A stretch of 36,983 bases of DNA, from assembly GCA_002297815.1 (NCBI GenBank), contig DBKH01000013.1, forward strand, positions 3,164-40,146, in the 5' to 3' direction. Origin of the DNA: Bacteroidales bacterium UBA755. Lineage in GTDB: Bacteria > Bacteroidota > Bacteroidia > Bacteroidales > UBA932. A model generated the notes under the pieces. It was not told the origin of the DNA, did not search any database, and saw only the letters and a list, made by a program, of their open reading frames with translations. The position numbers and the translations under genes were made by a program. The first letter of the stretch is position 1. Every line of letters begins with the position of its first letter. Positions 32,679 to 36,983 of this stretch are shown one piece after another.

Positions 32679-33482
32679 TTACAGAGCAGCCGTGCGGGCG
32701 GCAACGGCAGCGGCGGACTGCGCGTAGTCCTCACCGGAAGAGGCGTAAAGAACTCCACGGGAGGAGTTGATTAGGAGACCGCCTTGGGAGTTGGCACCAT
32801 TTGCGATCACTTCCTCAGCGCTTCCGCCCTGTGCCCCTACACCAGGGACAAGGAAGAAATTGTCCGGACAGAACCGCCTGATTTCCTTCAGTTTGTCAGC
32901 CTTAGTGGCTCCTACCACAAACATCATGTTCTCAGGTGTTGAGATCTCCATCATTTTCTCCATCACAACCTGATAGAGAGGTTTTCCGTCTTTCTCAGCT
33001 GTCTGGAAATCGGCAGAGGACGGATTGGAGGACAGAGCCACAACGATGGCGTAGCGGCCGGGATATTCAAGGAAAGGAGTTACGGTCTCGCTGCCCATGT
33101 ACGGTGAAAGAGTAACCGCGTCAAAGTCAAAAGTCTCGAAGAGGGACTTTGCATACATCCTAGCGGTGTTGCCGATGTCTCCCCTCTTGGCGTCCGCGAT
33201 GATGAATTGCTCAGGATGGTTTGAACGAATATGCTCGACTGTCTTGTCGAGAATTGCCATGCCGTCCACTCCGAGGCATTCATAGAAGGCGAGATTCGGC
33301 TTGAAGGCGATGCTATGCGGGGCTGTGGCGTCAATGATGCGCTTGTTAAACTCCAACACAGCCTCATTCACAGTTCTGCCTGCCTTAACGAAATCAGGAA
33401 TCTTGGCGAAGTCTGTGTCAAGACCGACACAGAGCATCGAACCTTTCTTTTTTATTTGGGAATATAATTCTGCTGTTGTCAT
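32679..33482 (-). CDS. pyrF: Orotidine 5'-phosphate decarboxylase
   Basis: 267 residues, the longer OMP-decarboxylase subtype (type 2). LCVGLDTDFAKIPD is the conserved start, IIADAKRGDIGNTA the catalytic Asp-x-Lys-x-x-Asp motif, and FFLVPGVGAQGG the phosphate-binding loop with NSSRGVLYASSG. It converts OMP to UMP, the last step of de novo pyrimidine synthesis, as a homodimer. It follows the M20 dipeptidase in the same direction, separated by a 77-base gap that is almost entirely an inverted pair of hairpin repeats. Confidence 0.95.
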   Translation of the reverse strand: MTTAELYSQIKKKGSMLCVGLDTDFAKIPDFVKAGRTVNEAVLEFNKRIIDATAPHSIAFKPNLAFYECLGVDGMAILDKTVEHIRSNHPEQFIIADAKRGDIGNTARMYAKSLFETFDFDAVTLSPYMGSETVTPFLEYPGRYAIVVALSSNPSSADFQTAEKDGKPLYQVVMEKMMEISTPENMMFVVGATKADKLKEIRRFCPDNFFLVPGVGAQGGSAEEVIANGANSQGGLLINSSRGVLYASSGEDYAQSAAAVAARTAAL

Positions 33483-33499
33483 GTTCGTTGTTATATTAT

Positions 33500-33558
33500 G
33501 TCACTTCAGCAAGCTCAGTGACCGTACGGTTCCGGTCGCTGAGCCTGTCGAAGCGGCC
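33500..33558. repeat. Inverted pair of hairpin repeats between M20 gene and pyrF
   Basis: Copy one (33500-33524, minus orientation) keeps the perfect stem GTCACT / AGTGAC. Copy two (33534-33558, plus orientation) has GGTCGCT / AGCGGCC with one T-G wobble. Facing copies 9 bases apart could form a larger hairpin. It abuts the M20 stop at 33560. Confidence 0.9.
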
Positions 33559-33559
33559 T

Positions 33560-34924
33560 CTATTCATAATATTCATAAAACTTAGCGATGGATTCCATCC
33601 CCGCGAAGAGCTGCCGCAGCAGATAACTCTCGTTCGGAGAATGGATTGTGTCCCTTTCAAGGCCAAATCCCATCAAAAGCGGATCCACGCCAAGGATCTT
33701 CTGCATGTCAGCCAGCACAGCGATGCTTCCACCGCCACGGCTCGGAACCGGCTTGACGCCATAGACCTCCTCCATCGCCTTTGAAGCAGCCTGAAACGCT
33801 GGTGACGAGATAGGGATAAGGAACCCTTCCCCTCCCTCGCAAGGCTTGACCTCAATGCGGCAATATTTCGGGGCGACCTTCTCTAGATGCTTCTTGAATA
33901 TCCTCGTGATCTTGGCGCTCTCCTGATTCGGAACAAGACGCATCGAGATCTTGGCGTGAGCCACGGACGGAAGGACCGTCTTGGCACCCTCTCCGGTGTA
34001 CCCGCCCCAGATTCCGCACACATCCAAACAAGGTCTGATGCCTATCCTCTCAAGCGGTGTGTAGCCTTTCTCGCCACGCAAGGCTCTTACTCCCACAGAC
34101 TCCTCGAATTCCTTAAGATTGAACGGAGCCCTGGCAAGCTGAGCACGATCTTTCTTAGAAAGCTCCACTACATCATCATAGAATCCAGGAATAGTAACAC
34201 GTCCATCCTTGTCTATCAATCCAGAAATCAGGTCGCACAGTGTCTGGATAGGATTTGCGACAGCGCCACCATAATGTCCCGAATGCAGATCTTTATCAGG
34301 CCCTGTCAGAGTCACCTCAAGATAGGCCAGCCCCCTCATTCCGCAGTTGATGGAAGGCACCTTGTCGGAAATCATCGTTGTGTCAGAGACAAGTATCACA
34401 TCGGCCCCAAGCCATTTTTTGTGCTCCTTTACCCAATCCGGAAGAGACGGGCTACCGATTTCCTCCTCTCCCTCGAAGATGAACTTCACGTTGTGACGCA
34501 ACTTACCGCTACGGAGAAGATATTCAAAAGCCTTGATGTGCATGAAAAGCTGCCCCTTGTCATCGTTGGCCCCACGGGCATAAATTGCCTCCTGACCTGT
34601 AGGATCCTGCTTGATGACTGGCTCGAACGGATCAGTGTGCCACTTCTCAAGCGGTTCCGGTGGCTGCACGTCGTAGTGACCGTAAACCATCACGGTCTTC
34701 CACTCAGGGTTCACGATCTTCTTGCCGAACACCACTGGATTACCTTTGCTCGGATATACACCCGCATCATCAGCCCCTGCCTCTAGAAGTAGTTCCTTCA
34801 GCCTCTCAGCGCAACGTACCATGTCCTTCTTGTGATCCTGCTTCGCGCTGATCGATGGAATCCGCAGCAGGGAGAAAAGTTCCTCAAAGAACCGATCTCT
34901 GTTTTCTTGAATATATTCCTTCAT
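33560..34924 (-). CDS. M20 family dipeptidase (CNDP-like)
   Basis: 454 residues. VMVYGHYDVQPPEPLEKW (first His and catalytic Asp), RGANDDKGQ (bridging Asp), FEGEEEIGSP (Glu pair) and a C-terminal GFGLERDTIHSPNES (last His) form the co-catalytic zinc site of M20A/F metallopeptidases. LHSGHYGGAVANP lies in the dimerisation lid. Substrates of relatives include Xaa-His and other dipeptides, and this protein is distinct from the PepD in the same window. It is first in a unit with pyrF. A promoter on the opposite side of the phosphoesterase promoter is predicted, with a leader of about 110 bases. Confidence 0.93.
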   Translation of the reverse strand: MKEYIQENRDRFFEELFSLLRIPSISAKQDHKKDMVRCAERLKELLLEAGADDAGVYPSKGNPVVFGKKIVNPEWKTVMVYGHYDVQPPEPLEKWHTDPFEPVIKQDPTGQEAIYARGANDDKGQLFMHIKAFEYLLRSGKLRHNVKFIFEGEEEIGSPSLPDWVKEHKKWLGADVILVSDTTMISDKVPSINCGMRGLAYLEVTLTGPDKDLHSGHYGGAVANPIQTLCDLISGLIDKDGRVTIPGFYDDVVELSKKDRAQLARAPFNLKEFEESVGVRALRGEKGYTPLERIGIRPCLDVCGIWGGYTGEGAKTVLPSVAHAKISMRLVPNQESAKITRIFKKHLEKVAPKYCRIEVKPCEGGEGFLIPISSPAFQAASKAMEEVYGVKPVPSRGGGSIAVLADMQKILGVDPLLMGFGLERDTIHSPNESYLLRQLFAGMESIAKFYEYYE

Positions 34925-34957
34925 CTTTTTAATGTTTTGTAATCTTTATAAATAATA

Positions 34958-34973
34958 GGTGAATATATTCACC
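34958..34973. promoter_or_regulatory. Perfect 16-bp palindrome in the M20 gene leader
   Basis: GGTGAATATATTCACC is its own reverse complement and lies 34 bases before the M20 ATG, downstream of the predicted promoter. It could be an operator for a dimeric regulator. It also contains the window's over-represented word GAATAT twice. Confidence 0.5.
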
Positions 34974-35039
34974 ATTTGTTGATTTGCGTACCCAACCCTT
35001 AGGTTCGCAGAGTTCTCGCTATCTAAGAAGCTGTAATCA

Positions 35040-35070
35040 CAAAAATAGCCAAATCCAAGGAGAATTTCAA
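35040..35070 (-). promoter_or_regulatory. M20-pyrF promoter
   Basis: On the minus strand TTG (35070-35068), a 20-base spacer, then TATTTTTG (35047-35040). It overlaps the upstream part of the phosphoesterase promoter. Confidence 0.55.
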
Positions 35071-35096
35071 GGCGTTGATTTATTTTGCTAATTTTG
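35065..35096 (+). promoter_or_regulatory. Metallophosphoesterase promoter
   Basis: TTTC (35065-35068), 20-base spacer, TAATTTTG (35089-35096). It covers the TTG at 35075, which therefore is unlikely to be the start codon. Confidence 0.55.
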
Positions 35097-35116
35097 CGTT
35101 TGAAAATTGTACAGAA

Positions 35117-36211
35117 ATGGTTTTTATGGCCCTACTAGCCCTTGCTGGGCTTTGCTACGCCTTGTGGCACATTTGGATAATCCTACCTTTCGCTTCGAAG
35201 TGGAAAGTCACCATTGTCGGGATCTTCTTTGCATCGTTCCTTGCCATATTCCTAAATTTCATGCCTTTTCTCGGTGATGTCCCTCTGTGGCTGTCATCCG
35301 CAATCTACGAGATTGGAACATCCTCCATATTCATCCTTCTTTATCTTGTGATGGCATTTGCCATTCTGGATCTTGGCAGGTTGGTTCACCTAGTTCCGAA
35401 AGTCGGGCTAGTGCGAAACGGACGGACCTCCTTATGCATATTCATTGCTATCACGGGAATATTCCTATTCGGGAATATTCATTACAATCATAAGGTGCGC
35501 CAGCCACTTGAGCTTACCACCTCAAAGCACCTTGACAGGGATTTAACAATCGTGATGATCAGCGATTTGCACCTCGGCTATCACAACCGCAGGGCTGATT
35601 TTGCAAAATGGGTGGACGCTATCAACGCTGAGAAACCTGACCTTGTACTCATCGCAGGCGACATCGTGGACATTAATGTCCAGCCACTGATAAGGGAGAA
35701 TGCGGCAGAAGAGTTCCACCGCATCAAAGCTCCAATCTATGCCTGCCTCGGAAACCATGAATATTATTCCGGAATCCTTAACTCCTTGTCTTTCTACAAA
35801 AAGGCTGGAATCAACCTACTGAGAGACAGTGTGGCCACATTCGGCTCCATTCGCATCATAGGCCGGGATGACAGGACTAACCTCAATCGCAAAAGTCTTG
35901 ACAATCTGATGAACGGAACGCCCGACAACCTCTATACTATCCTGCTTGATCACCAACCTTACCACCTTGAAGACGCTGAAAACCATGGGATTGACTTTCA
36001 ATTCAGCGGGCACACTCACCGTGGACAGATTTGGCCTGCCTCTTGGATAACCGACATCCTCTACGAGGACTCATGGGGAAAGCACCAACGCGGAGCCACA
36101 CGCTACTACGTCACATCCGGCATCGGCATCTGGGGCGGCAAATTCCGAATCGGCACTAGATCTGAATATGTCGTCGCCACCCTCAGAAGCTTGGAAGGTC
36201 ATTTCTTATAA
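35117..36211 (+). CDS. Membrane-anchored metallophosphoesterase
   Basis: 364 residues. About four hydrophobic helices fill residues 1-135 (first MVFMALLALAGLCYALWHIW), followed by a calcineurin-like phosphoesterase domain: MISDLHLGYH (D-x-H), LIAGDIVD (GD), GNHEYYSG (GNH) and SGHTHRGQIWP (GHxH) are all intact, so the dimetal site is complete. The architecture matches YkuE/YaeI-type enzymes, some of which act on phospholipids or UDP-lipids; the substrate here is unknown. ATG 35117 is preferred over a TTG at 35075 that lies inside the promoter. The gene is divergent from M20-pyrF and is followed by a 770-base gene-poor stretch. Confidence 0.9.
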   Translation: MVFMALLALAGLCYALWHIWIILPFASKWKVTIVGIFFASFLAIFLNFMPFLGDVPLWLSSAIYEIGTSSIFILLYLVMAFAILDLGRLVHLVPKVGLVRNGRTSLCIFIAITGIFLFGNIHYNHKVRQPLELTTSKHLDRDLTIVMISDLHLGYHNRRADFAKWVDAINAEKPDLVLIAGDIVDINVQPLIRENAAEEFHRIKAPIYACLGNHEYYSGILNSLSFYKKAGINLLRDSVATFGSIRIIGRDDRTNLNRKSLDNLMNGTPDNLYTILLDHQPYHLEDAENHGIDFQFSGHTHRGQIWPASWITDILYEDSWGKHQRGATRYYVTSGIGIWGGKFRIGTRSEYVVATLRSLEGHFL

Positions 36212-36253
36212 TGAATATCTTCTTTCTCTCATTGCTATCTTCGGTTAGGGGCA

Positions 36254-36334
36254 CTGCTGCTTGGAGGGCATGGCGGCCTACGCGTTTCGCTCGCCCTATC
36301 CGGGTAAAGGGCCACCATGTCCTCCATGCAACGG
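36254..36334. repeat. Long imperfect hairpin downstream of the phosphoesterase
   Basis: Core arms GGAGGGCATGGCGGCC (36263-36278) and GGCCACCATGTCCTCC (36310-36325) pair over 16 positions with one G-U and one mismatch. Pairing continues outward with interruptions to 36254/36334. The 31-base loop is GC-rich. No T-run follows, so it is not a standard terminator; a structured RNA or mobile repeat is possible. Confidence 0.6.
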
Positions 36335-36570
36335 CTTCCAACGCAAGGTAAATCGCTTCATTTTCATGAAAATTAGTATCACTCACTCTATGGCCAAACG
36401 CAACATGTTCAGTGTCAATGAGTGGTGAACAATATATTAATTATCATATAGTTAACCCTTTGCCTTAAGTGTAAAACAGCTAAAGACATGTAGCTAAACT
36501 ATTTATTAACAACGATTTATAAATCACGCCTACCTTGATTATGACCTCAAGTCAGGGAACAGACTAATAA

Positions 36571-36662
36571 TTGAGAGGTTGAACGACAATTATGCCGCGA
36601 AGTGTCGTCGAACACCTCAATTTGTCGGTTTTGAACGACATTATAGTCTAAGAATGTCGTCC
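36571..36662. repeat. Two tandem dyads with identical spacing
   Basis: GAACGACA at 36581 and 36633, each followed 22 bases on by TGTCGTC (36603 and 36655), give two inverted repeats in tandem with a 52-base period. The first dyad extends outward to TTGAGAGGTT / ACACCTCAA (14 of 18 arm positions pair). Confidence 0.7.
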
Positions 36663-36983
36663 ATTCTCTCCGGCACTAGAATGTTAACTCGTATCCAGAT
36701 GCATTGTGGTCCACGTTGCGCTCCGACCGGACACAAAAAAGCATGATTTCTGTTTTTTCCCCGGCCAACAAGGCTTTCGATGGACAAACTGTTGAATCAA
36801 CCGGTGGCAAGCCTTCAGCAAACGACCTCTTTGGTCGGAAGTGTTGACTTTGACATTGGCGCGAAATAACAAAAATCAGTTAAATAGGCAGAGCCCTTTC
36901 TTAAAACGGAGTTTTGGACTTAACCACAGACTTACGTAGCAGACACACATTAGCGGTAGGCGCAAGAAACCATCATATTCCTA

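Larger units (their letters stand above)
36212..36983. other. 772-base right end without a convincing gene
   Basis: Contains a long hairpin (36254-36334), A/T-rich sequence (36430-36520), tandem dyads (36571-36662) and a stretch with short open frames on the minus strand (36684-36872) that I cannot assign. No tRNA or terminator with a clear T-run was found. Confidence 0.6.

Noticed and set aside
33887..34786. 299-codon plus-strand open frame opposite the M20 dipeptidase
   Set aside because: Antisense shadow of a conserved enzyme; the composition (many H, R and S) is typical of a mirror frame.
36183..36386. 67-codon minus-strand frame over the large hairpin
   Set aside because: It is explained by the palindromic GC-rich sequence, overlaps the end of the phosphoesterase gene and has no family signal.
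36400..36570. Possible tRNA or attachment site in the A/T-rich right end
   Set aside because: No cloverleaf, T-loop sequence or direct repeat with a gene end could be found by inspection.
36684..36872. 62-codon minus-strand frame near the right end, with another frame over the same bases also open
   Set aside because: Two frames are equally open and neither has motifs or a start context. It may be a decayed repeat or transposase fragment, but I cannot support a gene.

Overview
The window looks like a chromosomal segment of a Bacteroidales bacterium (Bacteroidota), with mid-range GC. Four things support this. Promoters fit the phylum's TTTG / TAnnTTTG pattern; three have an exact 20-nt spacer. 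Shine-Dalgarno sites are mostly weak. Several families are typical of the phylum: a DUF4831 lipoprotein-like protein, a fimbrillin/BspA leucine-rich-repeat lipoprotein, a golvesin-domain secreted amidase-like protein and a CBM9-like protein. Every gene of known family is closest in style to Bacteroidales versions. I cannot fix the family or genus.

Layout. Positions 44-2910 (-): a secreted TPR protein translationally coupled to a YycJ/WalJ-type metallo-beta-lactamase. Positions 2982-11292 (+): a tight six-gene run (M28 peptidase-like, MsbA-type ABC exporter, CBM9-like protein, VanZ-like membrane protein, golvesin/amidase-like exoprotein, CyuA-type Fe-S cysteine desulfidase/serine dehydratase) closed by a hairpin. 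Positions 11377-14500 (-): secreted alkaline phosphatase then GH20 hexosaminidase. Positions 14572-18169 (+): RsmI-like methyltransferase, folB, mtaB, PhnP-like hydrolase, converging on recQ (18170-20158, -). Positions 20345-21949 (+): ATP-type PEP carboxykinase with a clear promoter and a dyad over its -33 box. Positions 22119-26842 (-): the rpsF-rpsR-rplI ribosomal operon with a leader hairpin, and upstream of it pepD, a DUF4831 protein and an LpxL-like acyltransferase. Positions 27055-27525 (+): greA. Positions 27632-29698 (-): a fimbrillin/BspA lipoprotein with a roughly 215-nt structured leader carrying a G9 tract. Positions 30500-32519 (-): AraC regulator, lipoprotein flavodoxin, GNAT acetyltransferase. 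Positions 32679-34924 (-): M20 dipeptidase then pyrF. Positions 35117-36211 (+): membrane-anchored metallophosphoesterase. The last 770 bases hold no convincing gene but contain a long hairpin and a pair of tandem dyads.

Most interesting signals. (1) A dispersed 24-nt hairpin repeat (stem GTCACT / AGTGAC around loop GAGCCTGCCGA and variants) occurs about twelve times between 15.3 and 33.6 kb. Its stem bases co-vary between copies (ACT/AGT, GCT/AGC, CCT/AGG). It lies in intergenic gaps and also in frame inside two conserved enzymes, mtaB and recQ. (2) The BspA/fimbrillin gene has a promoter far upstream and a leader with three candidate stems plus a homopolymeric G9 tract. (3) The hexamer GAATAT/ATATTC is several-fold more common than base composition predicts, in all frames and on both strands. 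(4) The right end contains tandem dyads with identical internal spacing. No phage, CRISPR array, insertion sequence, rRNA or tRNA was recognised.
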